NCBI RefSeq assembly: GCF_013359595.1
Contig: NZ_JABFMP010000033.1
Span: forward strand, 16,281 to 80,280
DNA: 64,000 nt
Direction of reading: 5' to 3'
Origin: Pseudomonas sp. C1C7
GTDB lineage: Bacteria; Pseudomonadota; Gammaproteobacteria; Pseudomonadales; Pseudomonadaceae
Below are positions 43,871 through 52,651 of the stretch, one piece after another; the stretch's first letter is position 1, and the number at the start of each line of letters is the position of its first letter. The notes under the pieces were generated by a model that saw only the letters and a list, made by a program, of their open reading frames with translations, was not told the DNA's origin and did no database searches. The translations under genes were made by a program, and so were the position numbers.

Positions 43871-44635
43871 TCAGTGTGCAAGGACCTTGGACAGAAACTC
43901 GCGGGCGCGCTCCGAGCGAGGCGCGCTGAAGAAGGTTTCCGGGGGAGCGCTTTCGACGATCCGCCCGGCATCCATGAAAATGATCCGGTCGGCGGCGGAG
44001 CGGGCAAAACCCATCTCGTGGGTGACCACCACCATGGTCATGCCGGTGCGAGCCAGATCGACCATGACCTTGAGCACCTCGTTGACCATTTCCGGATCCA
44101 GGGCCGAGGTCGGTTCATCGAACAGCATCACGCTGGGTTTCATCGCCAGCGAACGGGCCAGCGCCACACGCTGTTGCTGGCCGCCCGAAAGCTCGGCCGG
44201 ATAAGACTTGCCCTTGTGCCCAAGGCCGACCTGATCGAGTAATTGCATGGCCCAGGCGTCCGCTTGCGCGCCGCGCATGCCAAGGACCTTGCGCGGCCCC
44301 ATGGCGACGTTCTGCAAGGCGGTTCGATGGGAAAACAGGTTGAAGCTCTGGAAGACCATCCCGACCTTGGCGCGCATCCTGGCCAGTGCCCCGCCCTCTT
44401 CCGGCAGGCGTTCACCGTGCAGGAAGATCTCGCCGCTGGTGATGGTTTCCAGGCGGTTGATGCAGCGACACAGGGTCGACTTGCCCGAGCCGGACGGGCC
44501 GATGATCACCACCACTTCACCGGGCTGCACTTCCAGGTCAACGTCAAACAGCACCTGCTGGCTGGCGAAGAACTTGTTGACGGCGCGCAGCGAGATGGCG
44601 GAGGTCTGCTGGTTGTGTGAGTGAGTCGATAGCAT
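43871..44635 (-). CDS. Amino acid ABC transporter ATP-binding protein
   Basis: A 254-residue GlnQ/HisP-type ATPase. It has Walker A GPSGSGKST, Q-loop MVFQSFNLF, signature LSGGQQQR, Walker B VMLFDEPTSALD and the switch His in THEMGFA. It precedes the binding protein and the two permeases on the same strand and energises that importer. Confidence 0.93.
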   Translation of the reverse strand: MLSTHSHNQQTSAISLRAVNKFFASQQVLFDVDLEVQPGEVVVIIGPSGSGKSTLCRCINRLETITSGEIFLHGERLPEEGGALARMRAKVGMVFQSFNLFSHRTALQNVAMGPRKVLGMRGAQADAWAMQLLDQVGLGHKGKSYPAELSGGQQQRVALARSLAMKPSVMLFDEPTSALDPEMVNEVLKVMVDLARTGMTMVVVTHEMGFARSAADRIIFMDAGRIVESAPPETFFSAPRSERAREFLSKVLAH

Positions 44636-44685
44636 GGTTTTCGATCTGCCCTAAAGTCTGATGGGTGCCCGGCAGGCCCCCCGCA

Positions 44686-45708
44686 TTAGACGAACTTCAA
44701 TTGCACCGTGGCTTTCAATTGGCCGGCCGGCGCACCGTTGTAACTGCGCAGCACCGGATCGGCCCAGGGTGCCAGCAGCGGACAATCTCTGTCCTGCTCC
44801 AGCACGCCCAGTTGCTTGAGCACGGCGATGGTCACGGCGAACACGCTGGGGAAATCGCCATCGCTGACCTTGACCGCCACGCCCAGGCCACGGCTGCGGA
44901 TGCCCACGGTCTGCACGCCATCGGCACCGGTTTTCGCCACCCAGTCGCCATTGGAAGACAGGGTGATGCCCAGATCGGCACGACCGGTGCCAGAGACCAT
45001 TTCCGGATGGCTGCGCATGGCTTCGAACAGGCGCTTGAGGATCGGATCGAGGCTGCCATCGCCACCGCCATCACCGCTGGCCAGACGTGCCCACAACAAC
45101 GCCAGTCGCGACAACGGCATGCCCAGGTTCGGCGCGTTGCAGCCGTCGGTCCCGGTCCACAGTTGGTTTTGCGCAACACCGCTCAGTGACGCGACGACAT
45201 TCTGGATGTCGCGCTGCAAGGCATGTTCGGGGGTCAGATAGGTCTCGCTGGGCAAACCGTGCAAGCGGCAATAGGCGAGGAAGCCGCTGTGCTTGCCGGA
45301 GCAGTTGTGGTGACGCTGGTCGTAGCGAAAACCCTGGGGCGGCAGATTGTCGACGGTGTAGAAGTCCGGCAAGTGGCAGCCGCAGCCCAGGTCGGTGGAA
45401 GCCCGCTGGATTTTCGAGAGCATGCCGCTCACGGCATTCACATGGTTCGCTTCCCCGGAGTGACTGGCGCACATCACGGCCACCTGCTCGTCGGAGAAGC
45501 CGAAGTGCTCCACGCCGCCATCGCGCACGAACGGGATGGCCTGGAAAGGTTTGAGCGTGGACCGGGAAAACATCATGGCGGCGGGATCGCCGGCGTACGC
45601 CAGCAGCGATCCTTGATTGTCGACAACGGCCACCGAGCCCCAGTGGATGCGCTCCACGTGTTCGTTTCGGGTAGCAATGGCCAATGGAACGTGTGCGGGA
45701 AAATCCAT
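44686..45708 (-). CDS. Asparaginase (asparaginase II/PF06089 type)
   Basis: A 340-residue protein of the Rhizobium-type asparaginase family. Visible are VDNQGSLLAYAGD, RSTLKPFQAIPFV, MCASHSGEANHVNAV, HHNCSGKHSGFLAYCRLHG and TDGCNAPNLGMPLSRLALL. It would release ammonia and aspartate from asparagine. It is first in the unit with the ABC importer, and a LysR gene is divergent 184 bp away with a T-N11-A-type palindrome between them. Confidence 0.88.
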   Translation of the reverse strand: MDFPAHVPLAIATRNEHVERIHWGSVAVVDNQGSLLAYAGDPAAMMFSRSTLKPFQAIPFVRDGGVEHFGFSDEQVAVMCASHSGEANHVNAVSGMLSKIQRASTDLGCGCHLPDFYTVDNLPPQGFRYDQRHHNCSGKHSGFLAYCRLHGLPSETYLTPEHALQRDIQNVVASLSGVAQNQLWTGTDGCNAPNLGMPLSRLALLWARLASGDGGGDGSLDPILKRLFEAMRSHPEMVSGTGRADLGITLSSNGDWVAKTGADGVQTVGIRSRGLGVAVKVSDGDFPSVFAVTIAVLKQLGVLEQDRDCPLLAPWADPVLRSYNGAPAGQLKATVQLKFV

Positions 45709-45816
45709 GGTGATCTCGATACTCCAAAGATTACCCCGCGGATCAATGGTCCTGCGGGGCCAATACGTGGTCGGTTGTGATGAACGACGTGCGCACTTCG
45801 ATCGAAAATGAGTCTA

Positions 45817-45841
45817 TATTCCAGCAAATACCGATGGAATA
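45817..45841. promoter_or_regulatory. LysR-type binding site (asparaginase/LysR intergenic)
   Basis: TATTCCA-N11-TGGAATA is a perfect 7-bp dyad containing the T-N11-A core of LysR operators. It sits between the divergent asparaginase and LysR genes, 52 bases before the LysR ATG. Confidence 0.65.
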
Positions 45842-45892
45842 TCGCGAAACAGAATTCGGTTTTGCACCTGACGCAAAGGCATTCAGCTAACC

Positions 45893-46843
45893 ATGACCTC
45901 TGAAACGGCACGTATCGATCATCTGGGCGTCATGAGGGCACTGGTCAAAGTGGTCGAACTGGGCACCTTTTCCGCGGCGGCCCGGGAGATGCACGTCTCC
46001 CCTTCGACCCTGACCCGCATGATTTCGGCGCTGGAAAAATCCCTGGGCACCGCATTGCTGCATCGCACCACGCACATCGTCGCCCTCACCGAAGCGGGCC
46101 AGATCTATCACGCCCGGGCGTTGTCGATGATTGCGGATCTGGACGACACCCTGCGGGTGGTCAGCGATCTCAACCTTGCCCCCAGCGGCCCGCTGAAGCT
46201 GGTGTCGCCGGTGGCCTTCGGCAGGCGTTTTCTGGCGCCGCTGATCGCACCCTTTCTGCAGATGTACCCCGGCATCCAGATGGACCTGCGCCTGACCGAC
46301 AACCACAACGACATGATCGTCGGCGGTTTCGATCTGGATATCCACGAAGGGGAAAATCATCTGGAAAACCTGATCGCCTACCCGATCAGTCGCAACGACT
46401 CACTGCTCTGCGCAACGCCCGACTACCTGGCGCGCTGCGGACACCCCGCCACACCGCAAGAACTGAGCGCACACAATTGCCTGATCTACCTGCACCCCGA
46501 CGCCGACCCCCATTGGTACTTCACCCGGGACGAGGTCAAACACTCGATTTTCCCAAAGGGTAATCTGCAGTCGGACAACTCGGAGCTGCTGCTTGAAGCG
46601 GTGTGTGGAGGATTGGGTATTGCCGAGTTCGAGATCTGGCTGGTGCGGGATCTGCTGCTGAGCGGTGAATTGCAGATCGTGTTGCCGGACTTCCGGTTCG
46701 TCAACTCGCTGACTGGCAGGCAGATCTACATGGCGTATCTGCCGAACCGGCGGTACTCGACAAAGGTGCGGGTGTTGCGCGAGTTTCTGGAAACTCATCT
46801 GAAAGGGATTGGTGAATTGCCGCCTGAACTGTACAGCGGCTGA
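45893..46843 (+). CDS. LysR-family regulator of the asparaginase unit
   Basis: A 316-residue CrgA-like LysR protein: VMRALVKVVELGTFSAAARE, SPSTLTRMISALEKSLG, HRTTHIVALTEAG, then GGFDLDIHEGENHLENL and GGLGIAEFEIWLV in the effector domain. It is divergent from the asparaginase/ABC genes and probably activates them with an amino acid or amide as co-inducer. Confidence 0.88.
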   Translation: MTSETARIDHLGVMRALVKVVELGTFSAAAREMHVSPSTLTRMISALEKSLGTALLHRTTHIVALTEAGQIYHARALSMIADLDDTLRVVSDLNLAPSGPLKLVSPVAFGRRFLAPLIAPFLQMYPGIQMDLRLTDNHNDMIVGGFDLDIHEGENHLENLIAYPISRNDSLLCATPDYLARCGHPATPQELSAHNCLIYLHPDADPHWYFTRDEVKHSIFPKGNLQSDNSELLLEAVCGGLGIAEFEIWLVRDLLLSGELQIVLPDFRFVNSLTGRQIYMAYLPNRRYSTKVRVLREFLETHLKGIGELPPELYSG

Positions 46844-46853
46844 ACACCATTCC

Positions 46854-46986
46854 TGTAGCAGCTGGCGAAGCCTGCGTTCGGCTGCGCAGCAGTCGCAAAT
46901 CCTGAATGCGAGGTCTGTCTGATACAGCGCGTTGGCTGATTTCACGACTGCTTCGCAGCCGAACGCAGGCTTCGCCAGCTGCTACA
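46854..46986. repeat. Large inverted repeat with 42-nt arms
   Basis: Left arm 46854-46895 begins TGTAGCAGCTGGCGAAGCCT. Right arm 46945-46986 is its reverse complement with one mismatch. The loop is 49 bases. It belongs to the REP class also seen at 2333-2363. Together with flanks it fills the gap between convergent genes. Confidence 0.9.
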
Positions 46987-47079
46987 GGGATCGGGTTTGA
47001 CTTGACTGATCGCAGGCAACGCCTTAATGCCAGTCAGATAAGCCCCCTCGCCACAAAAGGCCCCATTCCAATCCGGTTT

Positions 47080-47829
47080 TTAGCCCGCTTTGGACTCCCG
47101 GCTAAACGCCGCCACCTCCTGCACCAACCCCTGCGCCGCCAGCATCACCAGTTCACGGCCTTTTTCCGGAGTCGCCAGCGCCGGGTCCGACCCCATGCGA
47201 CCATCCGGATGACGGGCGCGGAAGTCGGCGGCTTCGCGGATCGGGCCCCAGTTGGCGATTTGGGGCGAGTAGTCGGCGGTCTTGATGGCGTCCGGGTAGG
47301 CCCACTGGGTGACGGCGATTTCCGAGGGGGTCGCATGCACGCCGTGGCCGGTGGGGAACTGCTGTTTGGCCAGTTCGTTCACCCCTTCCAGGTCCCACCA
47401 GTTGCACAGCTTCAAGGCGAAGCCCGCAGGACGCTTGGCGAAGCTGGCTTCGGCGTAGATTTCCGAGAACGCCGCTTCGATCGACGCGACGTTACCGCCG
47501 TGGCCATTGAGGAACAGGATCTTTTCGAAGCCGTGGGCCGCCAGCGAGCGCACCCAGTCACCGATCGCCGCCATGAAGGTCGAAGGACGCAGGGAAATGG
47601 TGCCCGGGAAACCCAGGTGGTGCTGCGCCATGCCGATATTGAAGGTCGGCGCGATCAGGATGTCGGCCTCTTTTTGCGCCTGGCGGGCGATGATTTCCGG
47701 GCACATCCAGTCAGTGCCCAAAAGGCCGGTCGGGCCGTGTTGTTCGTTCGAGCCGATGGGAATCACGATGGTGCGGCTGCGCTGGAGGAACTGTTCGATT
47801 TCGGCCCAGGTGGACATGTATAGCAGCAT
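47080..47829 (-). CDS. Creatininase-family amidohydrolase
   Basis: A 249-residue creatininase-family metalloenzyme with the binuclear metal-site motifs SNEQHGPTGLLGTDW and LFLNGHGGNVASIEAAFSEI, and a His-rich segment TGHGVHATPSEIAV. The family includes creatinine amidohydrolases and hydrolases of other cyclic amides. The ATG at 47829 with GAGAG seven bases upstream is preferred over an upstream TTG. It lies 46 bp after the MFS transporter gene, so the two probably take up and open the same compound. Confidence 0.87.
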   Translation of the reverse strand: MLLYMSTWAEIEQFLQRSRTIVIPIGSNEQHGPTGLLGTDWMCPEIIARQAQKEADILIAPTFNIGMAQHHLGFPGTISLRPSTFMAAIGDWVRSLAAHGFEKILFLNGHGGNVASIEAAFSEIYAEASFAKRPAGFALKLCNWWDLEGVNELAKQQFPTGHGVHATPSEIAVTQWAYPDAIKTADYSPQIANWGPIREAADFRARHPDGRMGSDPALATPEKGRELVMLAAQGLVQEVAAFSRESKAG

Positions 47830-47875
47830 GGCAGTGCTCTCTTTCAAAGGTTCCTTACGGAACAGGAGGTTGGTT

Positions 47876-49189
47876 TCAACCGGCGCTGAACTCGGCGACG
47901 GGCGTTGGATGGGATGAAGATTTGTTGAACAGGACGATCAGGGTCGCACACAGCGCGGCACAGCCGACAGCGACGACGCCCAGGTTCATGGTGCCGGTGG
48001 CGGTTTTCGCCCAGCCGATCACCGCCGGCCCCCAGAACCCGCCGGACAGGCCGATGGTGTTGATGAAGGCAATACCGCCGGCGGCCGCTTCGCCCTTGAT
48101 GTGTTCCGAGGGCATGGTCCAGAACACGGTGTAGGCCATGAACATCGCGGCGGTGGCCACCGACAGCAGGGCCAGCGACGGCAACACGTGCCCGGCGGCG
48201 AAGGGGAACATCAGCATCATCAAGGCGCCGATGCCCGCCGGTACCGCGCAGTGCAGGCGTCGCTCGCCCAACCGGTCGGAGCGGCGGCCGATGAAGTACA
48301 TGCCGATGGCGGCGCCGATGTAGGGAATCGCCGCAAACCAGCCCAGTTGTTGCGTGTCATTGACGCCCTGGTCCCTGAGAATCGCCGGCAGCCAGAAGCT
48401 CATGGCGTAGATCGAGAAGATGATGCAGAAATAGGCCGATGCCAAGACATAGGTTTTCGGATCGCGCAGCACCGCCTTGAAGGAATGCGAGTGCCCTGCC
48501 GCTGTGCCGAGTTCCGAGGCCAGCAGTTGCTTCTCTTCAGTGCTCAGCCAGCGGGCGTCCGCCGGCCTGTTGGCCAGCACGAAGTAAGTGAGGACGCCGA
48601 GGAACACGCACGGCAGGCCCTCGATCAGGAACATCCATTGCCACCCCGCCATGCCACCGACACCCGCCAGCGTGGTCATCAGCCAGGCCGAGAGCGGCGC
48701 GCCGACGATGCCGCCGATGGGCCCGGCGATGAACACGATGGCGATGGCCCGTGCCATCCGCGTCGGGCCGTACCAGCAGGACAGGTAATAGATCATCCCC
48801 GGCGCGAACCCGGCCTCGAACACCCCCAGCAGAAAACGCATCACGTAAAAGGTCGGCACGTCGCGCACGAACAGCATGCAGGCCGAGGTGATGCCCCATA
48901 ACACCAGGATGCGGCTGAAGGTCTTGCGCGCGCCGACCTTGGGCAGCATCAGGTTGCTGGGCAATTCGAACAGCACGTAGCCGAGGAAGAAGATCCCGGC
49001 GCCTGCGCCATAGGCGGCATCGGACAGGCCCAGGTCACTCTGCATCTGCAACTTGGCGAAACCGACATTGATCCGGTCCAGATAGGCGAAGACGTAGCAG
49101 ATGAACAGCAATGGCAGCAGGCGCCAGTTGAGCTTGCGGTACAGGCCCGCCAGGGCGTCTGTTCTTGCCTCGGGAGTGAAGGTGGTCAT
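47876..49189 (-). CDS. MFS transporter, anion:cation symporter (ACS) type
   Basis: A 437-residue, 12-helix transporter of the ACS family: NWRLLPLLFICYVFAYLDRI with NVGFA, YVLFELPSNLMLPKVGAR, RFLLGVFEAGFAPGMIYYLS and the central loop with DARWLSTEEKQ. Such proteins import organic acids such as tartrate, phthalate or glucarate. The start is the ATG at 49189, with GGAG six bases upstream. The first gene of an operon with the creatininase-family hydrolase; a LysR gene is divergent. Confidence 0.9.
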   Translation of the reverse strand: MTTFTPEARTDALAGLYRKLNWRLLPLLFICYVFAYLDRINVGFAKLQMQSDLGLSDAAYGAGAGIFFLGYVLFELPSNLMLPKVGARKTFSRILVLWGITSACMLFVRDVPTFYVMRFLLGVFEAGFAPGMIYYLSCWYGPTRMARAIAIVFIAGPIGGIVGAPLSAWLMTTLAGVGGMAGWQWMFLIEGLPCVFLGVLTYFVLANRPADARWLSTEEKQLLASELGTAAGHSHSFKAVLRDPKTYVLASAYFCIIFSIYAMSFWLPAILRDQGVNDTQQLGWFAAIPYIGAAIGMYFIGRRSDRLGERRLHCAVPAGIGALMMLMFPFAAGHVLPSLALLSVATAAMFMAYTVFWTMPSEHIKGEAAAGGIAFINTIGLSGGFWGPAVIGWAKTATGTMNLGVVAVGCAALCATLIVLFNKSSSHPTPVAEFSAG

Positions 49190-49260
49190 GCGCGTCTCCA
49201 ATTATTCTTGTTCACAGAGGTCGTGGGAGGGATGTTGCGCCGGCACCTTCAGACCAGCAA

Positions 49261-49298
49261 GAGCAACTAAGTTCGCGTATCGTTGCTCCATGAGCAAC
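49261..49298. promoter_or_regulatory. Triple 7-bp operator array upstream of LysR/MFS pair
   Basis: GAGCAAC (49261), GTTGCTC (49282) and GAGCAAC (49292) form two nested dyads with spacers of 14 and 3 bases, just before the LysR start at 49321. This is a strong candidate binding site for that regulator. Confidence 0.65.
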
Positions 49299-49320
49299 AC
49301 TCGACTTGAGGGAAGACGAT

Positions 49321-50238
49321 ATGCGCGAGATCAACCAGCAACGGCTGCGGTATTTCCACGAAGTGCTGGTCCACGGTTCGATCCGTGGCGCGGCGGACAG
49401 CATCAACACCTCGCCTTCGGTGATCACCCGGCAGATCAAGCTGCTGGAAGAGGAACTGGGCGCGCAGCTGTTCGAGCGTCAGGCCCGGGGTGTGCAGCCG
49501 ACCGAGGCGGCGGCGCATCTGCTGGAGTTCTGGCGCGGGTATCGCTCGCACCAGGAACGGCTCGAAGACCAGCTGCAGGCGATCAAGGGCCTGCAACAGG
49601 GCCATGTGCGGGTGGTGATCAGCGAGGGATATGTCGATGCCCTGGTCGACAACGTGCTGGCGCCGTTCTGCAAGCAGTACCCCAAGCTCGACGTGACCCT
49701 GGACATCCTGCCGGTGGACGATGTGCTCAGCGAAGTGGCGGAAAGCCGCGCGCACATAGGCCTGGCCTACAATCCGCCGCTGCACGCGCACATCGATTTC
49801 TGCGCCACCTCTTCGCAGCCGGTGATGCTGCTGGTGCGACCGGATCACCCGCTGGCCGTCCGGGGTGGCGTTGCCTCGGTGGAGGATGTCCTGGCCTGCC
49901 AGTTGGTGCTGACCCCCACCACCTTCGGCATCGGTCATGCGATCAAGATGCTCGAGTACGCCGAGAAGATCGAGATCCGTCCGGCGCTGGTCAGCAACTC
50001 GTTGGCGGCCCTCAAACGTCTGGTGGCGTCCGGGGATTTCGCTTCGTTGCTGGGGGAATACGCGGCCTATCGGGAGATTGCCCAGGGCAGCTTGACGGCG
50101 GTATTGGTGGACCATCCGCTGTTTCTCGGGGTCGAGGCCAAAGTGCTGGTGAAGTCCGGTCGAGCGCTGACCGCCCCGGCCCAGGAACTGCTCAACTGGA
50201 TGCTGCAGCGCCTGCCGATGTTTGCCTGCGGCGAATGA
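49321..50238 (+). CDS. LysR-family regulator
   Basis: A 305-residue LysR protein: LRYFHEVLVHGSIRGAADSI, SPSVITRQIKLLEEELG, FERQARGVQPTEAA, then RVVISEGYVDALVD and NSLAALKRLVASGDFASLL. The ATG at 49321 has GGGA seven bases upstream. It is divergent from the MFS/creatininase-type operon with a repeated dyad in the gap and probably controls it. Confidence 0.87.
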   Translation: MREINQQRLRYFHEVLVHGSIRGAADSINTSPSVITRQIKLLEEELGAQLFERQARGVQPTEAAAHLLEFWRGYRSHQERLEDQLQAIKGLQQGHVRVVISEGYVDALVDNVLAPFCKQYPKLDVTLDILPVDDVLSEVAESRAHIGLAYNPPLHAHIDFCATSSQPVMLLVRPDHPLAVRGGVASVEDVLACQLVLTPTTFGIGHAIKMLEYAEKIEIRPALVSNSLAALKRLVASGDFASLLGEYAAYREIAQGSLTAVLVDHPLFLGVEAKVLVKSGRALTAPAQELLNWMLQRLPMFACGE

Positions 50239-50241
50239 ACT

Positions 50242-51150
50242 TCAGGTGGCCGCGGACAACCCGGCGGCGGTCTCCACCAGCAACTGGCGGAACCATTTGT
50301 GCGCCGAATCGTTGCGATAACGCACGTGCCAGGCGATCTGCACCGGGAAGGTGCCCAGATCCACCGGGGCTTCCACCACCTTCAGGCGCGAGTCCTTGGC
50401 GATCTGCTTGCAGATCTGCCGAGGCAGGGTCGCGCAGTAATCGGTGACCGCGATGATCTCCGGCACCGCGAGAAAATGCGTCACCGAGATCGCCAGCTCG
50501 CGCCGCAGGCCCTGGCGGTCGAGGGCCTGGAACAGCCCTGCTCTGAGACGTCCCGGTGGCTGAATGTTGACGTGACGCAGCGACTCGTATTGTTCGCGCG
50601 ACAGGCTGTCGCCGATGTCCGGATGGTCGGCCCGCACCACGCAGGCCAGGCTGTCGTCCATCAAGTGCTGGACGATCAGGTTGTCGGGCGGCTCGACGAT
50701 GCGACCGAGCACCATGTCCGTGGTGCCGGAAATCGCCCCGGTTTCCGCCAGGTCATTGCCATAGGGCGACAGCGACATTTTGATCCCCGGCGCTTGCTCG
50801 CGCAGCCGGGCGACGATGCTGGGTACCAGTACCACTTCAACGTAGGTGTTCACGGCGATGTTGAGCTGGCGGGTCGCGGTCGCCGGATCGAAATGCTGCC
50901 GACCGATGAGCACCTCATCGAGCCGGGTCAGGCTTTCGACGATCACCGGGGCGATCTCTTCGGCGAACTGGGTCGGCTTGATGCCGTAGCGCTCGCGGAT
51001 GAACAGCGGGTCCTGCAGGGTGTCGCGTAGCCGGTTGAGCGCGTTGGACAGTGCCGGCTGAGTGATGCCCAGACGCAGTGCGGCGCGGGTGACGCTGCGC
51101 TCTTCCATCAGCGCAATGAACACCGGCAACAGATTGAGATCGTAGCGCAT
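50242..51150 (-). CDS. LysR-family regulator (NodD/NahR-like group)
   Basis: A 302-residue LysR protein of the group opening MRYDLNLLPVFIALMEERSV, then LGITQPALSNALNRLRD and DPLFIRERYGIKPTQFAEEI. Effector domain includes TDMVLGRIVEPPDNL. It is convergent with the LysR gene on its left (3-bp gap) and divergent from the MFS exporter at 51328, which it probably regulates. Confidence 0.88.
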   Translation of the reverse strand: MRYDLNLLPVFIALMEERSVTRAALRLGITQPALSNALNRLRDTLQDPLFIRERYGIKPTQFAEEIAPVIVESLTRLDEVLIGRQHFDPATATRQLNIAVNTYVEVVLVPSIVARLREQAPGIKMSLSPYGNDLAETGAISGTTDMVLGRIVEPPDNLIVQHLMDDSLACVVRADHPDIGDSLSREQYESLRHVNIQPPGRLRAGLFQALDRQGLRRELAISVTHFLAVPEIIAVTDYCATLPRQICKQIAKDSRLKVVEAPVDLGTFPVQIAWHVRYRNDSAHKWFRQLLVETAAGLSAAT

Positions 51151-51197
51151 GGGTTGCCACCGTCTGGATCGCAGGATTGAGCAGACATAATGCCATG

Positions 51198-51237
51198 TGA
51201 ATATCTAACATCAAGCAAACAAACTTCTTGAATATCT
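51198..51237. promoter_or_regulatory. Tandem TGAATATCT sites between LysR and MFS genes
   Basis: TGAATATCT occurs at 51198 and 51229, exactly 31 bp apart (three helical turns), in the divergent promoter region. It is a candidate for LysR binding on one face of the DNA. Confidence 0.55.
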
Positions 51238-51327
51238 CACCTTGAATCATAGTTGGGCCCATCCAGAAGGGGCTGCCGGAACCGGCAGTCGACTCGAAGC
51301 GGCTCAACTCAAATCAAGGTGATTCAC

Positions 51328-52533
51328 ATGACAGACACGCCATCTGCGAACAAGCTGACTCGTGCCCTTGCGCTGTTTGCCCTGGCCCTGGGCAGCTTCT
51401 GCATCGGCACCTCGGAATTTGCCAGCATGGGCATCATCCAGCTGTTTTCCGCCAGCCTCGGCATCGACGTACCCCAGGCCACCAACGCCATCACCGCTTA
51501 CGCCCTGGGCGTGGTGATCGGCGCACCGGCGGTGACTCTGGCAGCGGCCCGGCTCAATCGCCGCACGCTGCTGCTGGCCTTGATGGCGCTGTTCGTGGTC
51601 GGCAATGTGCTGTCCGCCATCGCGACCGATCTGAATCTGCTGATGGCCGCGCGTTTCCTCAGCGGTCTGCCTCAGGGTGCCTACTTCGGCGCCGGCGCGA
51701 TGGTGGCCTCGTACATCATGGGCCCCGGGCAGGAAGGCAAGGCGTTCGCCATCGTCATGACCGGGCTGACCATCGCGACCATCATCGGCTCGCCGCTGGC
51801 GACCTTTCTCGGTCAACACCTGGGCTGGCGTGAAACCTATCTGGCGGTGGCGGTGCTTTCCGGTCTGGCGCTGCTGGCGATCTTTCAGTGGCTGCCACGC
51901 AGCGAGGCGTTGAACGGTACGCCGATCATTCAGGAACTGTCGGCCCTGCGCACCGGCAGCGTCTGGGGAGTGATGGCGGTGGCGACGGCCGGCATTGCCA
52001 GCCTGTTCGCGGTCTACACCTTCATCGGCCCGATCATCACCGATGCGGCACACCTGGCCCCGGCGATGATCCCGGTGGCCCTGGCGATCTTCGGTCTGGG
52101 CATGACGGCGGGCAACAGCGTCGGTGGGCCGATGGCTGACCGTTATCCGATGCGCGGCATCGTGCTGGGCTTCGGCGTAGCGCTGGCGATGCTGGCGATC
52201 ATCGCCACGGCCGGGCAAAACCCCTGGGTGCTGTTCCCTGCCCTGTTCGTCCTGGGTGCCGGCCTCATGGCGTCCCTGCCGACCCTGCAAGTACGCCTGA
52301 CCAAACTGGCCCCGCAAGCACCTTCGCTGATGGGTGCCATGCTCCTGGCCGCGTGCAACCTGGGCAATGCCATCGGCGCGTGGGGCGGCAGCGCCTCGAT
52401 CGATGCGGGTTATGGCCTGCTGTCCGCTGGCTGGGCGGGCTTTGCCATGACCCTGACCGGTCTGGTGCTGTTCGGCTTGACCCTGATCAACCGTCGCCCT
52501 GCGCCGATGGTCAATACCGCGACGGCCCTGTAG
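51328..52533 (+). CDS. MFS transporter, DHA1/AraJ-like
   Basis: A 401-residue major facilitator protein resembling AraJ/YdhP-type exporters: LALGSFCIGTSEFASMGIIQ, AYALGVVIGAPAVTLAAARL, RFLSGLPQGAYFGAGAMVAS and a C-terminal half with LGNAIGAWGG. Twelve membrane helices are expected. The ATG at 51328 follows AAGGTG. The divergent LysR probably controls it. Likely drug or metabolite efflux; substrate unknown. Confidence 0.87.
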   Translation: MTDTPSANKLTRALALFALALGSFCIGTSEFASMGIIQLFSASLGIDVPQATNAITAYALGVVIGAPAVTLAAARLNRRTLLLALMALFVVGNVLSAIATDLNLLMAARFLSGLPQGAYFGAGAMVASYIMGPGQEGKAFAIVMTGLTIATIIGSPLATFLGQHLGWRETYLAVAVLSGLALLAIFQWLPRSEALNGTPIIQELSALRTGSVWGVMAVATAGIASLFAVYTFIGPIITDAAHLAPAMIPVALAIFGLGMTAGNSVGGPMADRYPMRGIVLGFGVALAMLAIIATAGQNPWVLFPALFVLGAGLMASLPTLQVRLTKLAPQAPSLMGAMLLAACNLGNAIGAWGGSASIDAGYGLLSAGWAGFAMTLTGLVLFGLTLINRRPAPMVNTATAL

Positions 52534-52552
52534 GAGCGAGCATGCTCGCGAT
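52530..52552. repeat. Single REP
   Basis: TGTAGGAGCGAGCATGCTCG plus CGA, a lone copy of the GTAGGAGCGAG class just after the MFS stop codon. Confidence 0.6.
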
Positions 52553-52651
52553 GGAATCCGGGACGCCGCGGGGTGTCAGATGCCCAGCGGCTAGCCATTC
52601 GTCTTGTGTTATTTTCGTCGGCGATCAGCACATCACCAGGAGGTCCATTTC

